The notes beneath the pieces were generated by a model. That model was not told where the DNA came from and ran no database searches. It was given only the letters and a program-made list of their open reading frames with translations. Position numbers and translations under genes: made by a program. A DNA stretch of 64,000 nucleotides from Cordia subcordata (lineage: Eukaryota > Streptophyta > Magnoliopsida > Boraginales > Cordiaceae). The stretch lies in assembly GCA_028554755.1 (NCBI GenBank), contig JAPTOF010000006.1, forward strand, positions 2,722,501 through 2,786,500. Direction: 5' to 3'. Below are positions 27,069 to 38,202 of the stretch, one piece after another; position 1 is the first letter of the stretch; the number at the start of each line of letters is the position of its first letter.

Positions 27069-27925
27069 ATGGCAAAACCTGAGACGGCATATAGCCAGCC
27101 TCTTGTATGTGTTGTATCTGATAGCTTCTGTCTTCCCTATGCAATAGACCTGGTAGTGAAAAAGAAGGTAAAAGGGATTTCTGACTTACATTTCGATGTG
27201 CTGGACGTGAATGGAAATCTCCACCTCCAAGTTGATGGCCACTTTCTCCAGTTGCAGAAAAAGCGAATCATGCGCGATCCATCTGGTTATCCTATTCTCA
27301 CAATGCGCGAGAAGGTGATATCGGGTTGTTTTTATCGAACGAATGCTTTAAGTATTCAAGAGATTCAGAAAGTTTACAAAAATGCAAATCTGACTTGTTC
27401 ATTTTCTCCAGGTACTTGCATTCCGGCACAGGTGGAGTGTTCATCGTGGAGAGAGTTCGGATGCAAAGCAATTTCTCTACAGCGTGCAGCGGTCTCACAC
27501 CCTCCAGATCAAAACACAACTTGATGTCTTCCTGGCAACTGATGCCAGGGAAGATGTTTGTGATTTCCATGTCGTTGGATCCTACTCCGATCAGTCTTTC
27601 AGAGTCTACAACAAAGGCGAGACCCTGATTGCAGAGGTACTACTAATGCTGTGTTTCTTATATGCTTATCTAAAATCTTAAATCTGAAAAGCATGTAACA
27701 TAACACTGCATAAGCTTCTTGTGGATATCAAAATTTCTTTGGAATTGAGTCCTGGAAAGGATGAATTGACGTGGTTATATCCACATACAGGTGAAAGATG
27801 ACTCAAGTCTTGGAAACTTCCTACTGAAAGGCAAAGAAAGCTTCGGAGTCAGAGTTTATCCTGGAGTGGATTATGCATTCATCGTGTCACTACTCGTGAT
27901 ACTTAACGAGAACGATGTTCTGTGA
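27069..27925 (+). CDS. LURP-one-related (LOR) protein, tandem copy 1
   Basis: Exons 27069-27314, 27412-27636 and 27791-27925 encode 201 residues, normal for the family. The fold is tubby-like (DUF567/LOR): LDLVVKKKV-type start, DVLDVNGNLHLQVDG, KKRIMRDPSGYPILTMREK, then RHRWSVHRGESSDAKQF and a C-terminal PGVDYAFIVSLLVILNEND. In Arabidopsis the founder LURP1 is needed for basal defence against an oomycete; biochemical roles are unclear. The longer unspliced frame through 27524 is an intron read-through. A second copy lies 2.1 kb downstream with the same intron positions. Intron 2 carries a 56-bp foldback element just after the donor. Confidence 0.92.
27651..27706 (+). mobile_element. 55-bp intronic foldback element, copy A
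   Basis: In intron 2 of the first LOR gene (intron 27637-27790). It begins GTGTTTCTTATATGCTTATC, ends GAAAAGCATGTAACATAACAC with a near inverted repeat, and has TCTTAAATCT in the middle. It matches elements at 38418-38474, 38984-39036 and 58121-58174. Confidence 0.8.
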
Positions 27926-30034
27926 TGGTTCAATTTCTCAGTCTTCTTTAATGTCTGCCCTGTCCTATTACACATGTCCTTGTCTGCATACTACTAGTAC
28001 TCCCAGATGTTTTCTTGTCATTGACTCAGACCACCATATGATTTCCGTGTGCTAGTGAACTTTTTTCTTTTTCTTTTTTTTTGGTGGGGGGGGGGGGTGG
28101 GGGGTTTGGGGAAATCTCATAAGATGTTATAATAATGCTTGCTATGAGAAAAAAAGTTACTTCTGCAAATATTAGCTTGCCAAGAAGAAGATGAGAAAAA
28201 TAAGTTGCGAATTGCACAGCAAAAGGGTAACAAAATCCATTCCGAATTTTTACAGCTGCAAGTGATTGCGATAATAGTCTTAACTGCGTAAAAATGTCCT
28301 CTCAGCAGGGTCAATTGCTTTGACAAACTGTGTAACTGAAGTTCAAGATTAACAAAAATTGCCTCTGGAATTGGATTTTTTTTTTGGCTTTGGTTGCAAC
28401 TTGCAGCATTCTAAAGCTTTCAGTAATTACCCTTTTTGAGTACAGTTGCAAATGGTACTCAGATTCGCTGGCAAATACAACTTTACAAGCAAAGTTTATT
28501 TAGATTTAATATGAAAAAAATATTATACTGAAGAAAAAGAGAGAATATATCCTTATCATAAGCATACCTTATTCAATTTCTTCTTTTTATTTTTTCCCCT
28601 ATTAATACTCCGGGTTGAACCAATCAAATTACGCTACTAATCCATGCTTAGTCCCCAAAGATTATTCCATGGACTCTCATGGCTCTGAGCACTAGTTGAG
28701 ATCCAAATCCAATCAATTCAAGTCAAATGGATACGGATTCGGCCCATAAGTTGCTGGTGAAGCGATTGGGCTTCGCCGCAATTAATGTAGTTGGCCCCTT
28801 AAAAAGGTGTCATATTTTTTTTTGCTGGGCCAATGTGTTATATCTTTTCACAGGACGAGTCCTGTTTGTCTTTCTTAAACTATCCAATTACACGTACTTG
28901 CATTAAGCTTAATGCAAACACAGTTGAAAAGAGCAGCCTACAACTTCTTTTGGGCACGTCAAACTCCACAATTATAATACGGCGTACAATAAAGATATTA
29001 GAATAGTACATTTCCTCGTGTAATGACGCGCCCTGATTAATTATGTAAGATCAAAATACGAACACAAGGCTCAAGCCTCTGACCACGACATACTAACATG
29101 ACCTCGTGAACGTATAATTTCCTCAAAGGCGCCAAAGACTTAGGGCACGTCTAACTTTGTTTTTCTTTTCTTTTTTTTTTAAATAATTTTTTCAAAATAC
29201 TTACAAAAATATATCCTTTTAAAAAATATATATATATTTTTTTTAATTAAAAAAATCAATTCAAACAAACTGCTAGTCAAACCGTCTCTAGATAAAAGAG
29301 ATGCTTACTATTTGTTTATTTATGGTGGAAAGTTCTCCATTGAATTGTCAAAAACTACTCCCTGTCCCTATCCCTGGTCCTGAGACACACGTAATGTGAC
29401 CGTGACACACGAAGCGATGATTTCAAAATTTGGACGCTGACAAATAAATAATATGGAGTCTTTATTAGTTTAATTAAAAGGCTGGATGTTTTAGTTTAAT
29501 ACGCCAAATCCAATAGCAAGGACCGGAGTTGATATTTATACTTTTCGAGGATAAATTTTTGCATTAAGCTTTGCCATTGTATCTACGTTTAATAATCAAT
29601 TGAATCAAATTAAAATTTATCTCCTTCAACGGGGTCAATGACGTATAAAAATCTAACAATACAATTCGTTCTTATCAAGAACCGTCCCTTCTTCCAATTT
29701 CGAATATTTTAATCCACTTCATCTTACTTCTATCTCTATATAATGGACATTTAATTTAATTTTCATCGGCTGAATTCCGCAGATGATTGTGCTGGAAAGA
29801 GAATAAAACCCGTCAGAAAATTATAACGCGTTTGAGTCAAAAGTAGTATTTCCTGGAAGGTCTTTATTGCTTTTGCTTAAGGAGGTGTGAAATGACATTC
29901 TATATAAAAAAAGTATAATAGTCAAACAATTGCTGTTGACACTGGGCACCATATAGGAAATTTTAGCAGCTGCGTATAATTACATTTCATACGAACATCC
30001 TGCTGAAATTTTTTCGAGAGCTTGAAGAGTTCCA
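27926..30034. other. Spacer between the two LOR genes
   Basis: Includes the 3' UTR of copy 1, a 12-base G run with a following G-rich patch at 28086-28110, an AT-rich MITE-like stretch near 29140-29280 ending in AATCAATTCAAACAAAC, and the promoter of copy 2. No further gene seen. Confidence 0.6.
29901..29910 (+). promoter_or_regulatory. Probable TATA box of the second LOR gene
   Basis: TATATAAAAA about 125 bp upstream of the start codon. GAGTCAA near 29834 is an inverted W-box (TTGACTC), about 65 bp upstream. Confidence 0.6.
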
Positions 30035-31027
30035 ATGTTTCAACCGGAGGTGACAAACGAGGTTCCTCTAATCAGCGTTGTAGGGGATAGCTTCTGCTTC
30101 CCTTACCTGGTGGACTTGGCTGCTAAGAAGAAGATTTCAAGGCTCTCAGAGGCACATTTTGACATCTTAGACAATACTGGTAATCTTCTTCTCCAAGTTG
30201 GGGGTAGCATCTGGCAACTCAACAAGAAAAGAGTCATACGTGATCCCACAGGTGTTCCGATCCTCACCATCCGGGGAAAGGTAAATATTTCTTGTACTTG
30301 ATCGATGGTCGGTTTGATTCGTTATGTATCACCTGATTGATATTTAATTCTCGTAAACAAAATAAATTCAACGTATATTATAAGATCTGTTATCCTGAAA
30401 CGTGAACCTTGATTGGAAGAACATGTGTCTAGATTTGGAAATATATGATTTTAAAACAATTATTCTGATTTGTGTGGTATCCTTGTAACAGCTATTTCAT
30501 TTCCGGCAACGTTGGACAGTTCATCGTGGGGAGAGCAAAGATGCGAACAATCTTCTTTACACGGTGCAGCAGGCTTACAATTTCAAGCTTAAACAACATC
30601 TCGATGTCTTCTTGGTCAGCAATCTGACAGAAAACCTATGTGATTTTCATGTCACCGGATCTTATCTCACTGAATCATTTAAGGTTCACAAAGGCCAACA
30701 GTTGATTGCTGAGGTACTAGCTTCCATCTAATTTCACCTTTTAGGTCTCGTTTGGTTCGATTTTTTTCTAAAAATATTTTTTTCTGCAATTTGTGCGGCG
30801 TTCGTGAATTTATAACGGGAGTTCTTTTGTAGCAGAAAAACTACATCTTTCAACATTTCTAAGGAAATTATAACCGTTGCAATATGATAATGCAGGTGAA
30901 GGAGAGAGTCAACGTTGGATGCTTGGTCGGCAAACAGAAGTTTGAAGTGAGAATTTATCCAGGGGTGGACTACGCATTCATTGTGTCACTATTAGTAATA
31001 CTTAATGAAATCGAGAATGGTGATTGA
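30035..31027 (+). CDS. LURP-one-related (LOR) protein, tandem copy 2
   Basis: Exons 30035-30280, 30492-30713 and 30896-31027 encode 199 residues. Exon 1 is exactly as long as in copy 1 (246 bp) and intron phases are identical, so the two arose by tandem duplication. Shared blocks include GDSFCFPYLVDLAAKKK, KKRVIRDPTGVPILT, RQRWTVHRGESKDAN and PGVDYAFIVSLLVILNE. The copies differ most in the middle (LVSNLTENLCDFHVTGS here). The frame is intact. Function as for copy 1: a tubby-fold protein of a family linked to defence, with no defined biochemical activity. Confidence 0.92.
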
Positions 31028-31451
31028 ATTTGAGTTCAGCTCTATTATTTGGTTTTTATGTAGATTTTGTCATTCTAGATTGTTTATCGTCTTCTTGTAA
31101 AAATTCGAATGTATTGATTAGATAAAAAGATTCTGAAATTCACAATGGTTACCTTACTTCACAGTAAATAAAAAACGTTTTAGCAAGTTTAATTTATAAA
31201 ATAATCTCAATGACTCACTTTTTCAAATTTTAAATCTTGCACTCCTTCATGCTCGTTTGGGTTTTCGTTCTATCATTACCAATGTAAGACAAGTGGTAAT
31301 GAAATTTTGAATAGCAATATCCGTCCTCAAAAGGTATAAACGAGGCAAAGAACCATGTAAAAGAATAAACTAATAAATACAAGATTCATCATAATTTATT
31401 GATTTTTTTAAAACTCCTTTTAAGTTATTAAAAAAAAATATTCGTGGTACA

Positions 31452-31690
31452 TTAAGAGTGTGTTTGGATTGATTTTTTTTTTTAGGAAAAAATACTTTTT
31501 TTTTCTAAAAAAGTTACATTAAATTTGCAATAACTATTTGATTTGGCTTCCAAAAAAGTTGAAATTCTGAAGAAAGCTCAAATATAACTTTTTTTGAAAA
31601 GCCAAAATTTTTAATTATAAAAAATAATTATTTTTAAAAACTGTTAAAAAAAAAACCTTTTGAAAAAAAGCCAATCAAAACGAGCCTTAA
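31452..31690. mobile_element. AT-rich MITE-like element, TTTGGATTGA family
   Basis: It begins AGTGTGTTTGGATTGATTTT. The right end, reverse-complemented, reads AAGGCTCGTTTTGATTGGCT. Internally it holds AAAAAGTT / AACTTTTT blocks. This is the clearest copy of the family in the window. Confidence 0.6.
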
Positions 31691-31851
31691 TTACTACTGC
31701 CTCTGTCACGTCATAGATCATAAGCATAAGTTGTCATGCAGTTTAAATTTGAAAAAAGAGGGGAAAAAGTTAAAAGAAAAAAGCAGAGACAAAGTTGACA
31801 AAAATACGAGGTAGCGTTCATATTAATAACGAGAGATAAAAATAAAAAATA

Positions 31852-31929
31852 AAAAACACTTTACTGTAAGCTTATAGACACATATAAAAAAAAAACACTT
31901 TACTGTAAGCTTATAGACACATACATAGA
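31852..31929. repeat. Tandem duplication, 39-bp period
   Basis: Two copies of a unit with CACTTTACTGTAAGCTTATA, at 31852 and 31891, essentially identical. Confidence 0.9.
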
Positions 31930-32704
31930 GATCATATCAAATTATGAACAGCATCATTGAATCTGTAGACGCAAAAATATAAGTCAAATCTCAGGATATT
32001 TTGAGGCTTCTTAATCAACTAAGTTCCTAATTTTAATCTATCTTAAATATGCGTTTTGCACTTTTATTGCATTATTATTGCTCGAAGAATCTAGAAAAGG
32101 GCTAAAATTTGGCAAGAAGACCTCATTGGTTATGTAGATGGAACAGTTGATCTACTAATTTACACTCAAATATAATGTAAACACATAATAAATTAGTTCA
32201 GTTATTTAAAAAGAGCGAAATAAAAAAAAATTATTATTATCTAGCGAAGAACAAGGAACAATTATTCAACAATATCATTTTGCCATACATTTAATAGATC
32301 CCATAGAGAGAGTTTGGAATATAGATGATAATTCTTTGACATAAGTATGATTTGTTTTCGAGAGTTGCTTGTGATTGTGATCGATAATAATATTATTATA
32401 TTAATACATGTTCTTACTGATCTTATGTTTTATCCATATTATTTTTTAACTTTTTGGGTCGCCAATGGGCATCCAGCCCACTCTTTCAGAGGCCCGCCCC
32501 ACGAAGTAAGTAATTAATCAAATATCGTTTCTTCACGTTATTAATTAATTATTTAAAAACAAAAAAACAAAAAAAAACTAGGGCAAATTTTCACCTCGAT
32601 AGCCCAAAAAATCGGTGAATTATTCTCAAGCTTATTTACTCATAACACTCACAGCTACGACTTGACATTTTCTTCAAGCTTCTTCATCCGCGTCTTCCTT
32701 AAAG

Positions 32705-33520
32705 GTACGTTATGTATATACGTGATTCTGTGTAGGCGTTATATCATACACACACATAAAATATATATTTATGAGATATGATATATATATATGTATATAT
32801 GTATGTATGTATATATTATGTGTATGTGTGCATATATGTGTGTGCGCGCGCTACGACTTTAAGCACATATCGTTGTGACAGTAAAATGTGACCGAAACTA
32901 ATGTCTGTACTCATGAGGCTTGAGATTATTATTGCTGATTTTGGAGGATTGCTGATTATCTAGCTGTAGAGTTTTATAGGTACTAGTTAATTGGAATTGC
33001 TGCGTTGAATTTAGATTCATAAATGTAGCAAAAAAAAAGCGGAGTGCTAGTTAAATGTTTGGGAGAATTGGAAAAAACTATCAATGCTTGGGTAAAAGTT
33101 ACCTTTCAGACAACCTAGTATTGGAGGAAGAAAGAGATATTGCTTACTGCTGAATGTATATTTCAAGTGGAATGGTTGAACAGTTTTGCATTTTTTTTTA
33201 TATGGTGTTTCTATGGAGATAAAGTCTGAAGACAATGAATATTTGAGAAGTGATAAGTATCAGAAAAGCGTCATGCTGGTGAAGGCTTTCATATTCTTGT
33301 GCAATGCCTGAAAATTATTATTTTTATCTGTCTTAAGTCTTGACATCACAACAAGAGCTTTACCTTATCTTCTCCATGTGAATTGTGAATCTTATGAATT
33401 GTGAATCGTAACAAAGACCATTAACTATCTGCCATGTGCCATATCATATGTGGAATATTAAGGAATTTCATACATTGATGCATCATTATATGTTAAACGT
33501 GTGTTTTATTCATTTCCTAG
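32705..33520 (+). other. Probable 5' UTR intron of the SWIM gene
   Basis: Donor AAAG|GTACGT at 32705 after a short pyrimidine-rich leader, and acceptor TTCCTAG ending at 33520, immediately before the start codon. The interval holds a TA/TG-rich microsatellite (about 32755-32850). No coding signal inside. An intron abutting the ATG is common in plant housekeeping genes. Confidence 0.65.
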
Positions 33521-36500
33521 ATGGCTAGATGGGACGAGATTTTATCCCTCCCTGTACAGAACCCTCCAACATTAGAGTTCTCTTCTGGTGATCTCGTGTG
33601 GTCTCGAGTAGAAGGCTGGCGTGATAATTTAGATAGAATTGCTCTCATTCCATTTGCCAGGGTGGATGACTTTGTTAAGGGTGAATCAAACAACAAAGAG
33701 TGTCCGACTAGATTTCACGTTGAAGCAAGAAGAAAGCGCCCTCCAGAAATGGCTTGCAAGCCGAAAGTCGATGGCATTCTTGAGTATATATTGTAAGCCT
33801 GTCTTGTATTTTTTGTTATTCATGATACCTAATGTCCTTGTTGTGTTTACTGGACTGAAGTTTACAAGTGAATGTGCAGATACTGGTGTTCCTTTGGCCC
33901 CGATGATCATAGAAAGGGAGGTATTGTCCGTCCTAGTAGGACTACGTATGTCCCCAAGAAAAAATCTGCTGGCCGGCCCAATACTAAGAGAGGTTGCACC
34001 TGTCACTTTATCGTTAAACGGTTAATTGCTGAGCCTTCTGTAGCACTTATAATTTATAACCAAGATAAACATGTGGATAAGAAAGGATTGCCATGCCATG
34101 GTCCGCAGGACAAGAAGGCTGCTGGAACACGAGCTATGTATGCTCCTTACATCTCGGAGGACCTCCGCCTCAGGGTATTATCTCTTTTATATGTGGGAGT
34201 CTCTGTGGAAACCATAATGCAGAGGCACAATGAGTCAGTGGAGAGACAGGGAGGTCCTTGCAATCGAGATGACCTTTTAACCCACAGGTATGTCAGGAGA
34301 CAAGAGAGAAGTATTCGGCGATCTACTTATGAGCTGGACCCAGATGATGTAGTCAGCATCAGTCTGTGGGTTGAGAGCCACCAGAATCATGTTTTCTTTT
34401 ATGAGGATTTTTCTGATTCCAGTCCTTTTGTCCTTGGTATTCAAACTGAATGGCAATTGCAACAAATGATTCGTTTTGGTAATCGCAGCCTTCTGGCTTC
34501 TGATTCGAAGTTTGGGACAAACAAACTGAAGGTTCTTCTCCAGTTTGTCTATTCCTTTGCTATGTATTTAGTTTTCCTTGTAATAAGATAAGTTCATATC
34601 CTTAAAAGCTTACTTTCTGTCTTTATGCAAATCATCCAGTATCCCGTTCATAGTCTTGTTGTGTTCAACTCAGACAACAAGGCTATCCCTGTAGCATGGA
34701 TAATAGCGCCAAGATTTGCAAGTGAAGAAACAGTCAGATGGATGAGAGCTTTATTTAATAGAGTTCAGGCCAAAGATCCTTCCTGGAAGCTGGCTGGATT
34801 TGTTGTCGATGATCCATTGGCTGATATTCCTGCAATCAGGTTACCTCCTAGCACTTCATCTTAATTTGTTCTGCATATAGATCACAATATCAGAATCTGG
34901 TAGACTGGATTGTGTTATTTTCTCTATGTATTCATGAGCATGAGCATCATTTGCTGTGGAAACTTTGTGTTCCATTCTTTTCTATTCAGGTTTTGTTCTT
35001 TCCCTTTTCTTAATTGGTTCTATCAAGTATCCACCAATTGGATAAAATTGAAAGATCTAGAAACTTTTTGAGATACTTAGATGTTGATGTTCCCTTTTTT
35101 AACTTATAGTCCAGTGGTGAGTATTACATGCACTGAAGACTTAGGCTGGAACTCTTAAAACATACTCTGATTTCTTTTGGATATCACAGACATGAATGTT
35201 GTAGTATATTCTTCCTCTCTGTGTTACTCAGGGAAGTGTTTCAATGCTCTGTATTGATATGCTTTTGGCGGGTTCGTCATGCATGGCATAAGAACTTGAT
35301 AAAGAGATGCTCAGATGTTGAGATGCGTGCTGCGATAGCTCAAAGACTTGGTCAGGCAATCAGGAACATCTGCAGAGGATCTGAAATGGCTGATATCTTT
35401 GAAGACTTTATGGATGATTTTGTAGATGCTGCGGAATTTGTAGATTACTTCAAGGCAGTTTGGTATCCAAGACTAGGTAACACTCTTTTCATGAAAAGCA
35501 TTCTTCAGGCGCAGTCATATGTGGTAATTTGTACATATGTTCAGTTCAATCAGTTATGCCAAATCAACTATGTTTAGTCAATCATTGATCAATCTGATAA
35601 AGATGATAATCTCTCTCTTGCGTGACAAATAAAACACAAAAAGAGAAGTTCCTTCACTAACAAGCTTTCCTGGCAGGGTTTTGGTCTAGGGCATTGAAGA
35701 CTCTTCCTCTTGCCAGCCAGGAGACTTGGTCAACGATGGAATTCTATCACAGCCAATTGAAGCGCAGGATGTTGAATGAAAAGGACTCAGGTGTATACCA
35801 GCGTTCCGATTGGTTGGTAGATAAGCTGGGCACCAAAGTGCATGCTTACTTCTGGCTTGATGAATACTCAGGAAAAGATGATTTTGCACGATATCAGAAG
35901 GAAGAATGGTTAAGCGGCTTAACAGCTTGGCAGAAAGCCTTAAAGATTGCAGATGCCGATGTGTTCATGGAGGGTAAATGTGCAAAAGTTATTAACCAGG
36001 ATGATCGAGATGTAACTCATGCCATATGGAACCCTGGGTCAGAGTATGCAATTTGTGATTGTACCTGGGCAAAAATGGGCAACTTGTGTGAGCATGTATT
36101 TAAGATTATCAAGTTTTGTCGAGATAAAGGATCGCTTGAACCGTCTATCAGCATGTTCCAGTATAACCAGGCTTTGCTTAAGATGTTACACTGTCCACCA
36201 TTTGATTCTCTGATTCGTGATCATGCTGTTGCTTTGGCAATCTGGGTGCAGACGCAGTTGAAATCACAAATAGGTCCAGAGAGCAGCCAGGACGAAGTAG
36301 CTATATCAGAGCAACAATCTTTTGAGGCAAGGACTGCCACTGAAGCTAGATATGTTACTTCCGATAATAATTGTACTAATGGGAACATGTCATCTTTCTT
36401 TGAGAATACTTCTACAACTCGGTGCATGAACTCAAGCTGTAATATAGATGATTTGAGTGGTGACTTAAAGGGTCATATAGCTAGTGGAAATGGGTCCTGT

Positions 36501-36812
36501 GGTAGTAGGGCTGGAGTGGATTCCTCTGCGGCTGATACGGAAGCTGACCCATCATTCAGTGCTACTTCTGTGCCTCAACTATTGTCTGCTGATGGCACTA
36601 AATCAACTGATGTCTGTGCTGGAGAAGGTGAAGTTGCGGATGTTGGCCATGATATGATGGACTTGGGGACACAGTCTACTGATATGTCTTTATCAACGGC
36701 CAAATGTCTAAAGCACTGCACAGAAAATAACAACCATAATTCTGTTACTAGCAAAGATGCAGAACCACTAGGTAATCCTTGTGCAGCAGGTGAGCAGATG
36801 GGTGGTCAATGA
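33521..36812 (+). CDS. SWIM zinc-finger protein derived from a Mutator-like transposase
   Basis: Exons 33521-33792, 33880-34531, 34640-34839, 35232-35476 and 35677-36812 encode 834 residues. The N-terminus carries a cysteine/histidine-rich module (ECPTRFHVE, YWCSFGP, RGCTCHF around 130-132, HVDKKGLPCHG) like the zinc domains of MULE and FAR1 proteins. A MULE-type DDE region follows: candidate acids are Asp299 (SDSKFG), Asp365 or 366 (VVDDPLAD) and Glu478 (STMEFYHSQLK). The SWIM finger CDC-x8-C-E-H lies at 583-596, and the C-terminal 200 residues are low-complexity, Ser/Thr/Asp-rich. It resembles the Arabidopsis SWIM protein At1g60560 from memory. No terminal inverted repeats were seen, so I read it as a domesticated gene. 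Role unknown. Confidence 0.88.
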
Positions 36813-38202
36813 GAATTCTTTTCCATTCCTATTGAGGTCGGTTGAATATCACTGGTGCCTAAGATGCTGTTGGGGAGATGGACAAATATTTCCACAAACT
36901 GAATTGCAACTATGAATATGGTCTATCCTGGAATGTTGATTGTGGCCGTCAAACTGAACACTTATTTCTTTTCCAAAGTTAGCTGACTCAAATGCCATTG
37001 ATGTTGCTAACCTTGAACAGTGCTGGACAAGAATGGAAATTGGATCAGGAAATGGTAATGCAAGAGGGCCTAAACGTGAGAGTTGGACACTCCCAATCAC
37101 AATCTAATAGTCTGTGCTGGAAACCCTTATCTGAGTTTGTGAACCTCCTTAGATGCGTCTTCTACTTACAAATCCTTGAAAAGTTGCTGCAGGAGAGTGT
37201 CTGGGAGCAGTCCATGGACGAGGTCACAGTTCAGAATTAGAAGGTTGTTTTCACTGAAGCTGGGGAGCTAATATGCTGGCACTTCTTTCTATGTACATAA
37301 TACCAGCTTGATAGATTTGTAATTAACCCATTCTTTCAGTTCAATATATTTTATCTGTACTTGTATGAGAAATTCTTTCAGAAAAGGAGAAGAATACTTT
37401 TATCCAACATTGAATGTGGTAAGCAACAATATGACATGCTAAATGCCTTTCAGTTAAATCTTCTATTTGCATGATGAAATGCTTTTGTTCAAGTCTGCTG
37501 GTATAAATGTAGGCTTTTGGTTCTGATCCGTCCGCCTTCTTTTTCATTTGTTGTGCACATGCCTGCGGACTACACATCGTAGTCGGTTTCTCTATATTTT
37601 CAAGAGTTGTCTTTCATTGTACAAGACCTTGTCATTTGAGTCCAAGAATCATTAGTCTACTTGTTCAAGGAATTTTGCATTTGTTTTTATCCCGGAATCC
37701 GCATTTCTGGTATCTGAAATTCTTTAGGTCCGAGTCCCTTTGGGGCTGCATTGAGATGGATGCAGTTGCAATATTCGTTTCTTCCATATGCTATCGTCAT
37801 CTTTCAAGTGGCATATATCACGAGAACTTCTACTCACGTACGATCATTAATATATATAATCTGTTCCCAGCCAAAAAGGGAAAAAGAAAAAAGAAAATCA
37901 CAATCTGAGATGTGCAACTTGGAGAGGTAAAGGCGCAGTATGTAAGTATTAGGGAACCCTCCGTATCGTACGATTTTCAAACCTCATAATACATTGTTAA
38001 TTCTGCCTCACAAATTTAAATAAAAATAATTTATATCAAAAACCAAATCAGACCAAGCCATATCAAAATCTTTGCCGCTATGCGGGTATGTTGAAAAACT
38101 ATTCTGAACAAAAGCCTAAACATATTCTATCGACACAGAAAGTGGATACCGGAAAAATTTGCAACTCAAGCAACCCCTTGACAGCACCTGGACAGCAGAC
38201 AT
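36813..38202. other. Convergent 3' region between SWIM gene and AVT6
   Basis: 3' UTRs of two convergent genes. A possible alternative last exon of the SWIM gene begins at 37021. No separate gene recognised. Confidence 0.55.

Larger units (their letters stand above)
31028..32640. other. Intergenic, with MITE and tandem duplication
   Basis: 3' UTR of LOR copy 2, one MITE-like element and a 39-bp duplication (listed separately), then A/T-rich sequence leading to the next promoter. Confidence 0.55.
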
